Assembly: GCA_040391865.1 (NCBI GenBank)
Contig: JBEBWZ010000059.1
Location: forward strand, 1-20,414
From: Solimonas sp040391865
GTDB lineage: Bacteria > Pseudomonadota > Gammaproteobacteria > Nevskiales > Nevskiaceae
Direction: 5' to 3'
Length of the DNA stretch: 20,414 nucleotides
Shown piece after piece: positions 1 through 8,395 of this stretch. How positions within the stretch are numbered: position 1 is the first letter of the stretch; each line of letters begins with the position of its first letter. The position numbers were made by a program, and so were the translations under genes. The notes beneath the pieces were generated by a model that saw nothing but the letters and a program-made list of their open reading frames with translations, was not told where the DNA came from and did not search any database.

Positions 1-1122
1 GTCGCTGCGTGAGGTGGTGTACTTGCCACCGACATGCATCACCAGTCCCGGTCGCGGCTGCAGCACTTCAAATTCACGCGTCACCGCCGACAGGGAATTC
101 GCATCTTCGGCCTGCAGCATGCGGACCCCGGCAAAGCGTGAGATCACCTGCGCTTCGGTCCAGCCCAGGCCCGGCAGTCCGCTACGCACGCCCTGCAGCA
201 GATAGCGTGTCTCTTCATCGGTGGGGATCGCTTCGCGCGGATGACTCACCGCCGATTCGGTGGTGCCGACCAGCGTGCGGCCATACCAGGGAATCACGAA
301 GAACACCCGCCCGTCGTCGGCGGTCAGCAGAAAGGCTTCGTTGCAACCGGGAATCGCAGGCAGCACCAGATGCGTGCCCTTGACCAGTTTCACCGACGGT
401 GCCTGCGGCCCCAGCAAGCCGGGCGCCCAGGGGCCTGCGGCATTGACCACGACACGGGCATGCAAGTCGAAGCTGTCGCCGCCATCGCCATCCCGCAGTC
501 GTGCGCCGCAGATCTTGCCATCGGTCTCCAGCAAGGTTTCGGCGGTCACGCGATTGGCGCAGACCGCACCATGCGCCTGCGCGGCGGCGGTCACCACCAG
601 GGTCATGCGCGCATCGTCTTCCTGGCAGTCGCCATAACGGAAGCCACCGAGCAGACGGTCGGGGTCGACAAACGGATAGCGCGCCAGCAGTTTGCGCGTG
701 CGGTAGTGACGATGTCGCGATACCGGCTGCGAGCCCAGCGCCAGCAGGTCGTAGAGCACCAGACCGGCAGACACCATGAACGGGCTGGCGCGCGGACCAC
801 GCCACATCGGCAGAACGAAGTTGAGCGGCCGCACCAGATGCGGTGCGATCCGATGCAAGGTGCGGCGCTCGTGCAGCGCGTGCCGCACCAGGCCGAATTC
901 GTAATGCTCCAGATAGCGCAGACCGCCGTGGATCAGCTTGCTCGACGCCGACGAGGTGCCGCTGCCCCAATCGGTCTTTTCGACCAGCGCGACCGACAGC
1001 CCACGACTGGCGGCGTCATAAGCGGTCCAGGCACCGTAGATGCCTCCGCCGATCACCAGCAAATCAAACTTTCCACCGCGCAATGCGGCGATGTTGCGAA
1101 CCAACGGAAATGCACCTTTCAT
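1..1122 (-). CDS. glpD: Glycerol-3-phosphate dehydrogenase (GlpD-type flavoprotein), C-terminus beyond window
   Basis: The product should oxidise sn-glycerol-3-phosphate to dihydroxyacetone phosphate with FAD, passing electrons to quinone at the inner membrane. I read an open frame of 374 codons from the ATG at 1122-1120 to the left edge without a stop. The N-terminus has the FAD dinucleotide-binding motif GGGIYG (about residues 25-30), followed by the GlpD signature region with SSKLIHGGLRYLE (about 60-72). Further on are GDCQEDDAR and, near the edge, GGKYTT, the equivalent of the GGKLTT segment of GlpD. Full-length GlpD is about 500 residues, so roughly the last quarter is missing. The gene is divergent from the exporter operon, with 115 bases between the two starts. 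No glpF, glpK or glpR is seen in the window, so its operon context is unknown. Another FAD-dependent oxidoreductase of the DAO superfamily is possible but less likely. Confidence 0.85.
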   Translation of the reverse strand, partial: MKGAFPLVRNIAALRGGKFDLLVIGGGIYGAWTAYDAASRGLSVALVEKTDWGSGTSSASSKLIHGGLRYLEHYEFGLVRHALHERRTLHRIAPHLVRPLNFVLPMWRGPRASPFMVSAGLVLYDLLALGSQPVSRHRHYRTRKLLARYPFVDPDRLLGGFRYGDCQEDDARMTLVVTAAAQAHGAVCANRVTAETLLETDGKICGARLRDGDGGDSFDLHARVVVNAAGPWAPGLLGPQAPSVKLVKGTHLVLPAIPGCNEAFLLTADDGRVFFVIPWYGRTLVGTTESAVSHPREAIPTDEETRYLLQGVRSGLPGLGWTEAQVISRFAGVRMLQAEDANSLSAVTREFEVLQPRPGLVMHVGGKYTTSRSD

Positions 1123-1237
1123 AAGCGCGGAGTCTCCCGGTTCCCGCCATCGCTTGGCAACCACCGCCGATACTGGCAAGTCCCGCGCCAAGCGTTCAAA
1201 CTGCGTCTCGGTCGCCGCTCGCCACCCTCGCTTTTCC

Positions 1238-2464
1238 ATGAACGACACCTCCGCCCTTCTCGGACAGCTCCGGATCGAGCGCGGCAACACGCCGCCGCCG
1301 TCGCGATCCCGCTGGCCACTGTTTGCCATCGCAGGCGTCTTGCTGCTGGCCTTGATCACCTATTTCTTCCTGCGTGGCCCGGAAGCCGTGCCGGTGAAGA
1401 GCGTCACCGCGCGCAGCATCAGCGCCGGCGGTGGGGGGGCTTCGGTACTGGATGGCTCCGGCTATGTCATCGCGCGCCGTCAGGCCACGGTGTCATCGAA
1501 GATCACCGGCAAGGTGATGGAAGTGCTGGTCGAGGAAGGCCAGGCGGTGAAGGCCGGGGATGTGCTGGCCCGTATCGACGACATCAATGCGCGCGCACAG
1601 CAATTGCTGTCGCAGTCGCAGCTCGAAGCCGCGCGTGCGCAGCTGGTGGAAGTGCAGGTGCAACTGGCCGATGCGGAGCGTCAGCTGATCCGCCATCGCG
1701 AACTGGCCGCCGGCAAGCTGGTCAGCCAGCAGGCACTGGAATCGACCCAGGCACAGGTGGACATGCTCAAGGCGCGTCTCGCCAGCATGCAGCGCAATGT
1801 CGTGGTTGCCGAACGTGGCGTCGACGTGCAGACCCGCAACCTCGAGGACACGGTGGTCCGCGCACCGTTCGATGGCGTGATTACGGTCAAGAATGCGCAG
1901 CCCGGTGAAATGATTTCACCACTGTCCGCGGGCGGCGACGGTACGCGTACCGGCATCGGCACGCTGGTCGACATGGATTCGCTGGAGATCGAGGTCGACG
2001 TCAACGAGAACTTCATCAATCGCGTGCACGCCGATCAGGCGGTGACCGCGCGCCTCAACGCCTATCCCGACTGGCAGATCCCGGCGCGCGTGATTGCGGT
2101 GGTGCCTGCCGCCGATCGCAGCAAGGCCACGGTCCGGGTGCGCGTAGGCCTGGAGGTCAAGGACCCGCGCATCCTGCCGGACATGGGAGTCCGGGTCGCA
2201 TTCATGGATGAAGCACCGGCAACCGCCGCCGCGGCGCAACAGGCCGCGGTCGTGGTCCCCGGCGAAGCCTTGAGCGACAACGGCGGCAGTACCGTGGTCT
2301 GGTTGTTGCGCGACGACACGGTGGAGCGCCGCGCCGTGCGCGTCGATGGCAAGCTCGCCGACGGCGTGCGCATCAGTGCCGGTCTGTCCGGCGGCGAGCG
2401 GCTCGCGGTCGGTGATCTCAGCCGCCTGCAGGATGGCATGCGCGTCAGGGTGATCACCGAGTAA
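1238..2464 (+). CDS. RND/MacA-type periplasmic adaptor (membrane fusion protein) of an ABC exporter
   Basis: This 408-residue protein is a HlyD/MacA-type adaptor that would link the inner-membrane ABC transporter encoded downstream to an outer-membrane channel. It has a cytoplasmic tail of about 26 residues and a membrane anchor at about 27-45. The first half of a lipoyl/barrel-sandwich domain follows (about 80-118, with KVMEVLVEEGQAVKAGD). Next come an Ala/Gln/Leu-rich coiled coil (about 119-200) and the second lipoyl half (VVRAPFDGVITV, about 207-218). A beta-barrel region containing EIEVDVNENFI and a C-terminal domain complete it. The frame is open further upstream, but I chose the ATG at 1238 because the protein then begins just before its anchor and clears the divergent glpD start; no strong ribosome-binding site is visible. 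It is the first gene of a four-gene operon. No outer-membrane factor is encoded nearby, so a TolC-like partner would have to come from elsewhere. Confidence 0.85.
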   Translation: MNDTSALLGQLRIERGNTPPPSRSRWPLFAIAGVLLLALITYFFLRGPEAVPVKSVTARSISAGGGGASVLDGSGYVIARRQATVSSKITGKVMEVLVEEGQAVKAGDVLARIDDINARAQQLLSQSQLEAARAQLVEVQVQLADAERQLIRHRELAAGKLVSQQALESTQAQVDMLKARLASMQRNVVVAERGVDVQTRNLEDTVVRAPFDGVITVKNAQPGEMISPLSAGGDGTRTGIGTLVDMDSLEIEVDVNENFINRVHADQAVTARLNAYPDWQIPARVIAVVPAADRSKATVRVRVGLEVKDPRILPDMGVRVAFMDEAPATAAAAQQAAVVVPGEALSDNGGSTVVWLLRDDTVERRAVRVDGKLADGVRISAGLSGGERLAVGDLSRLQDGMRVRVITE

Positions 2465-2526
2465 TCCGTTTATTTCACACAGGCCGCAGAGACGACCCTG
2501 GCAAACGAATCTGGAGGGGATGCAAC

Positions 2527-3216
2527 ATGAGTGACGTACTGGTCAATATTCGCGACGTACACAAGACCTACACACGCGGCGCGGAAACGGTCGATGTGCT
2601 GCGCGGTCTCAATCTCGATATTGCCGCCGGGGAGTTCCTGGCGCTGATGGGGCCCAGCGGCTCCGGCAAGACGACGCTGCTGAACCTGATCGGCGGTCTC
2701 GATCACGCCAGCGGCGGCAGTGTCGCCATCAAGGGTGAACAGATCGAGAAGCTCGGCTCCGGCCAGTTGGCGCGCTGGCGCGCGAGCCATGTCGGTTTCG
2801 TGTTCCAGTTCTACAACCTGCTGCCGATGCTCAGCGCCGAGCGCAATGTCGAATTGCCGCTGCTGCTGACCGACCTGTCCAAGGCGGAACGGATGAAGCG
2901 GGTCGCGATCGCGCTGCAGGTGGTCGGCCTTGCCGATCGCGCGCGGCACAAGCCCAGCGAGCTGTCCGGTGGTCAGGCGCAACGCGTGGCCATTGCCCGC
3001 GCGATCGTCGCCGATCCGACGCTGCTGGTCTGCGACGAGCCGACCGGCGACCTCGACCGCAAGACCGCGGACGAGATCCTGACCCTGCTGCAGACCCTGA
3101 ACCGCGAGTACAAAAAGACCATCGTCATGGTCACCCATGATCCGAAGGCGGCGGAGTACGCATCGCGCCGGGTCTACATGGACAAGGGACAGCTCGCCAC
3201 CGCCGCCACCCTCTGA
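2527..3216 (+). CDS. ABC transporter ATPase, LolD/MacB type
   Basis: This 229-residue nucleotide-binding subunit would power the two permeases encoded directly downstream. All ABC motifs are present: Walker A GPSGSGKT (42-49), Q-loop glutamine near 94, signature LSGGQ (146-150), Walker B LLVCDEPTGDLD (166-177) and the H-loop histidine near 204. The length and the DEPTGDLD form are typical of the LolD/MacB/FtsE group, which drives mechanotransmission rather than classic import. The ATG at 2527 is preceded by a good purine-rich Shine-Dalgarno around 2512-2519. The gene lies 62 bases after the adaptor and 16 bases before the first permease. The substrate cannot be read from the sequence; lipids, peptides, macrolides or other amphiphiles are all handled by relatives. 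Confidence 0.92.
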   Translation: MSDVLVNIRDVHKTYTRGAETVDVLRGLNLDIAAGEFLALMGPSGSGKTTLLNLIGGLDHASGGSVAIKGEQIEKLGSGQLARWRASHVGFVFQFYNLLPMLSAERNVELPLLLTDLSKAERMKRVAIALQVVGLADRARHKPSELSGGQAQRVAIARAIVADPTLLVCDEPTGDLDRKTADEILTLLQTLNREYKKTIVMVTHDPKAAEYASRRVYMDKGQLATAATL

Positions 3217-3232
3217 GCACGAGGAGGACACC

Positions 3233-4387
3233 ATGAAGTTCTTCCCGCTGGTCTGGGCCGCGTTGTGGCGCAAGCGCCCCCGCACCATTTTCACGATGGC
3301 GTCGATTGTCGTGGCCTTTCTGCTGTTCGGTCTGCTGCAGGCGGTCAATGTCGCCTTCGGCTCCGGCGTCGATCACATCTCCGGCGTCGATCGTTTGATC
3401 GTCTCCGGAAAATATTCGCTGACCGAGCAACTGCAGCTGAGTTACGACGCCCGCATCCGCAGCATTCCCGGCGTCAGGAATGTCTCGGCATCGAGCTGGT
3501 TCGGCGGTGTCTATCAGGACGAGCGCAATTTCTTTGCGCAGCTGCCGGTCGACCACGAAACCTATTTCGATATCTATCCGGAAATCATCGTCACCCCGGA
3601 AGCTCGGGCTGCGCTGAACAGCACCCGCACCGGCGCACTGGTCGGCAAGCAGCTGGCGGAGAAATTCGACTGGAAGGTCGGCGATCGCATCCCGGTGCAG
3701 GCGACGATCTGGCCGCGCAAGGGCGGCAGCAACACCTGGGAATTCGATCTGGTTGGCATCATGGATGTCGCCAAGGATTCAGAACGCGCCATGGCCGAGT
3801 TCCTGCTGTTTCGCCATGACTATTTCAATGAGGCCCGTCAGTTCGGAGAAGGCCTGGTCGGCTGGTTCGTGGTGCAGGTCGACGACCCCACCCGCGCCGA
3901 TGCGGTGGCCGCCGCGATCGACAAGGAATTTGCCAACTCACCGCGCGAAACCCGCACCGATTCGGAAAAGGCGTTCAATCAGTCGTTCATGAAACAGATG
4001 GGCGACATCCAGATGATCGTCACCTCGATCCTCGGCGCGGTGTTCTTCACGCTACTGTTCCTGACCGGCAACACCATGATGCAATCGGTACGCGAACGGG
4101 TGCCGGAACTGGCCGTACTGAAAACCCTCGGCTTCACCGATCAACGGGTGCTCGGGCTGGTCCTCGCCGAAGCGCTGATCCTGTGCCTGATTGCTGCCCT
4201 CATCGGTCTCGGCATCGCCAGACTCCTGAGCCCGGGGCTGGCGCAGTTCATGCCGGGGCTGACGGTCAACCCGGTGGTCTGGGGCCAGGGCCTGGCGATC
4301 GCGGTGCTGCTGGCGCTGATCGTCGGCCTGCCGCCGGCACTGCGCGCCATGCGTTTGAACATCGTCAACGCACTTTCAGGACATTGA
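3233..4387 (+). CDS. ABC transporter permease, FtsX/MacB-PCD type (first of two)
   Basis: This 384-residue permease has the MacB/FtsX topology. There is one transmembrane helix near the N-terminus (about 19-40), a large periplasmic domain (about 41-255), then three helices at about 259-280, 306-327 and 348-370. The loop after the second helix carries the usual ERVPELAVLKTLGFT segment, the coupling region of this family. The ATG at 3233 follows a strong ribosome-binding site, GAGGAGG at 3221-3227, which fixes the start. In MacB the ATPase is fused to the permease; here it is a separate gene. A second, different permease follows after two bases, so the membrane part is probably a heterodimer. 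The substrate is unknown. Confidence 0.88.
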   Translation: MKFFPLVWAALWRKRPRTIFTMASIVVAFLLFGLLQAVNVAFGSGVDHISGVDRLIVSGKYSLTEQLQLSYDARIRSIPGVRNVSASSWFGGVYQDERNFFAQLPVDHETYFDIYPEIIVTPEARAALNSTRTGALVGKQLAEKFDWKVGDRIPVQATIWPRKGGSNTWEFDLVGIMDVAKDSERAMAEFLLFRHDYFNEARQFGEGLVGWFVVQVDDPTRADAVAAAIDKEFANSPRETRTDSEKAFNQSFMKQMGDIQMIVTSILGAVFFTLLFLTGNTMMQSVRERVPELAVLKTLGFTDQRVLGLVLAEALILCLIAALIGLGIARLLSPGLAQFMPGLTVNPVVWGQGLAIAVLLALIVGLPPALRAMRLNIVNALSGH

Positions 4388-4389
4388 TC

Positions 4390-5580
4390 ATGGCCTCGAC
4401 CCTGAACCAGATCGTCGCGGTGACCGCGATGAACATCCGCAACATTCCGTCGCGGCTCGGCACCTCGCTGGTGATCCTGATCGGCATCGCCGGCGTGGTC
4501 GGGGTGATGGTCGCCCTGCTGTCGATGGCGCGCGGCTTTGAAGCCACCCTCGCCGGCACCGGCAAGCCGGACCGCGTGATCGTGCTGCGCGGCGGCGCCA
4601 ACGATGAATTGTCGAGCGTGATCTTTCGTGATCAGGTCGAGGTCATCAAACAGATGCCCGGCATCCGCAAGGGCGGCGACGGCCAACCGCTGGCGATCGC
4701 CGAGAAATATCTGCTGACCGGCATCCCGCGTATCGGCAGCACCGAGCCCGCCAACGTGGTGGTCCGCGGCACTACCGACAAGGTTCTGGAACTGCGCCCG
4801 GAAACCCGGCTGAGCGAGGGCCGCATGTTCCGTCCCGGCGTATTCGAAGTGATCGTCGGACGCGGCGCACAGGGCCAGTTCGCCAATCTGCGTCTGGGCG
4901 AGAAAGTGGCGATCCGCAGCGGCGACTGGACCGTGGTCGGTATCTTCGAAAGCGGCGGCGATGTGCACGAATCGGAGATCTGGACCGATGTCGAAACCCT
5001 GATGGCCGCCGCCAACAGCCCGGTGATCGCCAGCGTCACCGCGCAGCTGGAATCGGAAGATCAGTTCACTGCATTCAAGGATGCGCTGAGCACCGATCCG
5101 CGGCTGACCGCACAGGTGCAGAAGGAACCCGACTACTACGCCTCGCGCTCGGAAGCGCTGCAGAACATGATCAATGTACTGGGCTACGCGGTCGGCATCA
5201 TCATGGGCATCGGTGCCCTGTTCGGCGCACTCAACACCATGTATGCCGCGGTCTCGACCCGCACCGTGGAGTTGGCGACATTACGTGCGCTGGGGTTCGG
5301 CGGCCTGCCGGTGGTGGTGTCGGTGATGATCGAAGCGCTGCTGCTGGCGCTGGCCGGCGGTGTGCTGGGTGCCGGCATCGCCTACGTGATATTCAACGGC
5401 TATACCGTCTCGACGCTCAACTTCCAGACCTTTAGCCAGGTCGCGTTCGACTTCCGCGTCACGCGCGACCTGCTGATACAGGGCGTGATCTGGGCGCTGT
5501 CAATCGGGTTCATCGGCGGCCTGTTCCCGGCGGTACGCGCCGCCAGACTGCCGATCGTCGACGCGCTGCGCGCGCAATAG
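4390..5580 (+). CDS. ABC transporter permease, FtsX/MacB-PCD type (second of two)
   Basis: This 396-residue protein has the same four-helix plan as the preceding permease: a first helix at about 25-47, a large periplasmic region, then three helices in the last third. The family loop STRTVELATLRALGFG follows the second helix, and the protein ends in a typical RAARLPIVDALRAQ tail. The start ATG at 4390 is only two bases after the previous stop, which implies translational coupling. The two permeases share architecture but clearly differ in sequence, as expected for partners in a heterodimeric exporter. The stop codon lies inside a 12-base-pair GC hairpin that probably terminates the operon. The gene is convergent with the Gcr-family gene. 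Confidence 0.88.
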   Translation: MASTLNQIVAVTAMNIRNIPSRLGTSLVILIGIAGVVGVMVALLSMARGFEATLAGTGKPDRVIVLRGGANDELSSVIFRDQVEVIKQMPGIRKGGDGQPLAIAEKYLLTGIPRIGSTEPANVVVRGTTDKVLELRPETRLSEGRMFRPGVFEVIVGRGAQGQFANLRLGEKVAIRSGDWTVVGIFESGGDVHESEIWTDVETLMAAANSPVIASVTAQLESEDQFTAFKDALSTDPRLTAQVQKEPDYYASRSEALQNMINVLGYAVGIIMGIGALFGALNTMYAAVSTRTVELATLRALGFGGLPVVVSVMIEALLLALAGGVLGAGIAYVIFNGYTVSTLNFQTFSQVAFDFRVTRDLLIQGVIWALSIGFIGGLFPAVRAARLPIVDALRAQ

Positions 5581-5597
5581 GCGGGGCGCGCAGCGCG
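5562..5597. terminator. GC-rich hairpin between convergent genes
   Basis: A perfect 12-base-pair inverted repeat pairs 5562-5573 with 5586-5597, around a 12-base loop. It overlaps the end of the second permease gene and stops exactly one base before the stop codon of the convergent minus-strand gene. There is no T-tract on either side, so it is not a canonical intrinsic terminator. It could still block read-through in both directions or protect the transcript 3' end. Confidence 0.5.
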
Positions 5598-7793
5598 CTA
5601 GCTCGACGGCGGCCAGAAGAAGTCGCGCGGGCGCTTCAGGAAGCGGCGTCCGAGCCGTCCGAACAGTGCCCGGCGATCGGCGAAGCGCACGCGCTGCGCA
5701 CGCAGCGCCACATACAACGCCAGGCTGAAGCTGACCCCGAGATTGATCAGGCCGATGCCCAGCACGCCGACCGTGACCAGGATCGCGGTCTTGAGGCCCA
5801 CGGCCCAGTCCAGCGCGACCATCGAATAGCCGAAATAGGCGCTGGAAAAGGTGATGTGGCGGATATCGATCGGCAGCCCGAGGATGAAACCGATCACACC
5901 CACCGAGCCCAGCATGCAGCCAAAGAAGAAATTGCCGGCCAGTGCCCCCAGATTGTTCTCGATATAACCCGCCAGCTTCGCCAACCGCGCCGGCCCCAGC
6001 AGACGCCGCAGGCCGCGCAGTTGCTGCAGGCGCTGCGGAATATGGTTGTAGACCGCCTTGTTGTCGAAGTAGCCGGAAATCAGCCCCGCGAGAAACAGGC
6101 AGACACCTGCAATCGCGGCGTGGAACCAGGCGAGACTGGCAATCGGATTCTGTGCCGTCAGCAGCTTCTCGGCCTCTGCCGGTTCCAGATAGTGACTGCC
6201 GCCATTCAGCAGGATCGCATAGGCGATCAGCACCGGGATGCCGAATGCGAGCACCACGTTGCCGACGATGGCAATGAACTGCGAGCGCAGCGTGCGCACG
6301 ATCTGCTCCACCAGATTGTCGATCCGGTCACGGCCGCCTTCGGTATGCGCAAGACTGGCGGCGAGAAACGAGGCCGTCATCGCCGGCTGCTTGGTGGCGA
6401 TGGTGAAATGCAGCATGTAGATCAGCACGAAGCCGAGCCCGTAGTTGAGGCTGTACAGCACCGCGGTTGCCAGCGGTGAATGCGGATCGGCGCTGAGCTC
6501 GATCTTCAGCATCGCCATGAACGCGACAATGAATCCGGCCCCCAGCGCCGAGCGCAGCATCTGGAAATACTCGTTGCGCGAGCTGGTGACATAGTGCTCG
6601 CCGGTCTTGCTGGCGTTTTCGGTAATCCGCGCCGCGATCAGCTCGACGTTCTGACTCCACAGCTCGGCAACACTGTCACGCAGATTCTCGGCACGCACCA
6701 GCGTCTTGAAGAACTGCACCCGCAGCGCATTCAGCTCATGCGCCGGCTTGTCCTCCAGCAGGCGCAGCAACAGCTTCAACCGGAGCAGTTGCTGCGACAG
6801 CCGCGCCAGCAGCACCGTCAGACTGACACTGGCACCGGTCTGCGCCGCCTGCTTGCGCACCTTGCCGACGATGATCTCGCACTGATCCAGCAGCACCAGC
6901 AGATGCTTGTCGTCGGTCTGCGGCGCACGCTTGTCCTGCATCGCCGCCTTGCGCTCGTCGATGAACTGCCGCAGCTCGACGTTCTGCATCAGGAACGGCG
7001 ATTCGTAGCGCTCGATCGCGGCATGGTTGCGTACCAGTTCCGGCTCCAGGCCGCTGGCCGCGATGCGGTACGACACCACCTGCAGCGCTTCGAGAATCTG
7101 GATCGGCATCCGCCGGCTTTGGCCGGGCGCACCGACCGCGCTGAAATCCAGCGCGTCGAGCAGTGCGACCCAGGTCGCATCCGGAATCGCGTCGACCCAG
7201 AGGTAATCGTCCGCACGGTAGAACACCTGATGCAGCGCATCCTTCAGCTGCGCCGGATCTTCTTCCTCAGGCAGCAGGCGCTGCGACCAGCGCCGCCACA
7301 GGCCGCTGAAGAAGCCCTCGGCCGACAGGATGCCGGACTCGCTGAGCAGCCGCAGCGGTTGTTTCTCCATCAGCAGCCACAGCAACAGATCGCGCAGGGC
7401 CGCCCGCGTACTGGCGTCCTCGCGAATGCGTTGCGTCAACCAGTCCAGACGCTGCAACGCAGGCTCAGGCTGAGCCGCCTGCTCGGGCCGGATCGCCGCA
7501 ACCAATCGCGTCAAGGCTCGCAAGCGCGCATCGCCGCTCGCCGCCAGGACCTGCTCCAGCGCCGTTTCCAGTGCCTGCTGCCGCCGTTCGGCGCGGCCGG
7601 CCGGCGACAGCGCCTTGCGCAATGCCGCGGGGGTCAAACGCCGTTCCCCCGCAGGGCAACGGAACAGCCAACGATGGACGTAGCTTGATGCGGTCTGTGC
7701 ATGTGGCGAGTCGCAGGTAGGTGGATCGGCAGGTAACGGTCGCCGCGGCGGCGGGCGGTATTGTACGGGCGCAATACTGCGGACAACCGCCAC
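5598..7793 (-). CDS. Gcr-family ('site-specific recombinase', Pfam SpecificRecomb) integral membrane protein
   Basis: This protein of up to 731 residues resembles the family named after the gonococcal gcr gene and annotated as 'site-specific recombinase'. Roughly the first 410 residues are soluble, helical and rich in Leu, Arg and Gln. The C-terminal part (about 420-700) has around six hydrophobic segments, for example those containing YGLGFVLIYMLHF, IVGNVVLAFGIPVLIAYAI and GVIGFILGL. I see no tyrosine- or serine-recombinase catalytic motif, so the recombinase name is not supported by the sequence; its real role is unknown. The start is uncertain. The frame opens with GTG at 7793, but the first 50 or so residues look like Pro/Arg-rich non-family sequence, and an in-frame TTG near 7615-7640 could be the true start. 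It is convergent with the exporter operon and divergent from nrdA. Confidence 0.72.
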   Translation of the reverse strand: MAVVRSIAPVQYRPPPRRPLPADPPTCDSPHAQTASSYVHRWLFRCPAGERRLTPAALRKALSPAGRAERRQQALETALEQVLAASGDARLRALTRLVAAIRPEQAAQPEPALQRLDWLTQRIREDASTRAALRDLLLWLLMEKQPLRLLSESGILSAEGFFSGLWRRWSQRLLPEEEDPAQLKDALHQVFYRADDYLWVDAIPDATWVALLDALDFSAVGAPGQSRRMPIQILEALQVVSYRIAASGLEPELVRNHAAIERYESPFLMQNVELRQFIDERKAAMQDKRAPQTDDKHLLVLLDQCEIIVGKVRKQAAQTGASVSLTVLLARLSQQLLRLKLLLRLLEDKPAHELNALRVQFFKTLVRAENLRDSVAELWSQNVELIAARITENASKTGEHYVTSSRNEYFQMLRSALGAGFIVAFMAMLKIELSADPHSPLATAVLYSLNYGLGFVLIYMLHFTIATKQPAMTASFLAASLAHTEGGRDRIDNLVEQIVRTLRSQFIAIVGNVVLAFGIPVLIAYAILLNGGSHYLEPAEAEKLLTAQNPIASLAWFHAAIAGVCLFLAGLISGYFDNKAVYNHIPQRLQQLRGLRRLLGPARLAKLAGYIENNLGALAGNFFFGCMLGSVGVIGFILGLPIDIRHITFSSAYFGYSMVALDWAVGLKTAILVTVGVLGIGLINLGVSFSLALYVALRAQRVRFADRRALFGRLGRRFLKRPRDFFWPPSS

Positions 7794-7939
7794 GCGCCCG
7801 GCCAGGTTCTCGCTTCACCGGCCACGCACCGCGCCGACCTCAATGTGTCCCGTAACCGTAAGCGGGCGACGACTGCAGCGACGTACGCTGGATCACGAAG
7901 ATGAGCCATTTTAAATACTAGAATCAATTAAAAGTATAA

Positions 7940-7948
7940 ATAATCACA
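7940..7948 (+). repeat. DnaA-box-like repeat, copy 1 (ATAATCACA)
   Basis: This is the first of three direct copies sharing the 8-mer TAATCACA in the nrdA upstream region; the other copies start at 8023 and 8144. Here the first base differs from the other two. The ten bases 7941-7950 are identical to 8145-8154. All copies are in the same orientation. Confidence 0.45.
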
Positions 7949-8022
7949 AACTGAATGAACGTCTGACCTAAAGGCTCACCATTCCTCATGATTCAATATA
8001 AAAATATGATAATTATTTATAA

Positions 8023-8031
8023 TTAATCACA
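8023..8031 (+). repeat. DnaA-box-like repeat, copy 2 (TTAATCACA)
   Basis: This nonamer is identical to copy 3 and differs from the loose DnaA-box consensus TTWTNCACA only at position 4. It sits in the most AT-rich part of the intergenic region, 83 bases downstream of copy 1. Confidence 0.45.
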
Positions 8032-8143
8032 TTCGTACGATCTGGTCGCCCTCGATGCCGCCTGTCATGCCCCAAACCTTGGCTCGCGGCGGGTCCGGAT
8101 TGAAGAGAGATTTATCCGTATTTTTTTGTGTTTAATTTGATGA

Positions 8144-8152
8144 TTAATCACA
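8144..8152 (+). repeat. DnaA-box-like repeat, copy 3 (TTAATCACA)
   Basis: This nonamer is identical to copy 2, 121 bases downstream of it, with one mismatch to TTWTNCACA. It overlaps a perfect 10-base palindrome, TGATTAATCA at 8141-8150. An oppositely oriented one-mismatch site, TGTGTTTAA, lies just upstream at 8127-8135. Confidence 0.45.
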
Positions 8153-8395
8153 AATCCATCTCCGATCCGGGCATTTTCTGATCGCCGCTGTCTGCCCCCG
8201 GACACTAAGGAAACCAGGAGGATCAATTTTTATCTTTTATTTTGCATCTTTATTCAATTATTCATCTCATCTTCCAGAGCCCTTCAGCCCGTGATCCAGC
8301 GTCACGCCTGGTCTCGGACAGGCCGGCGGCGGCCCTGCGCGCCGCATCTCCGCTAAGTCCTTGTCGGGCCTGGGAACATGCCGGAAGCCCCCTGC

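Noticed and set aside
241..1908. 555-codon plus-strand open frame over glpD and the adaptor start
   Set aside because: It overlaps the clear GlpD frame on the minus strand and the adaptor in another frame, and its translation has no family features.
8008..8026. Possible Fur box (begins GATAATTAT)
   Set aside because: It matches the 19-base Fur consensus at only about 10 positions; the similarity is explained by AT-richness.
8137..8151. Possible FNR/Anr site, TTGAT...ATCAC
   Set aside because: The half-sites are separated by five bases instead of four, and the second half has a mismatch.
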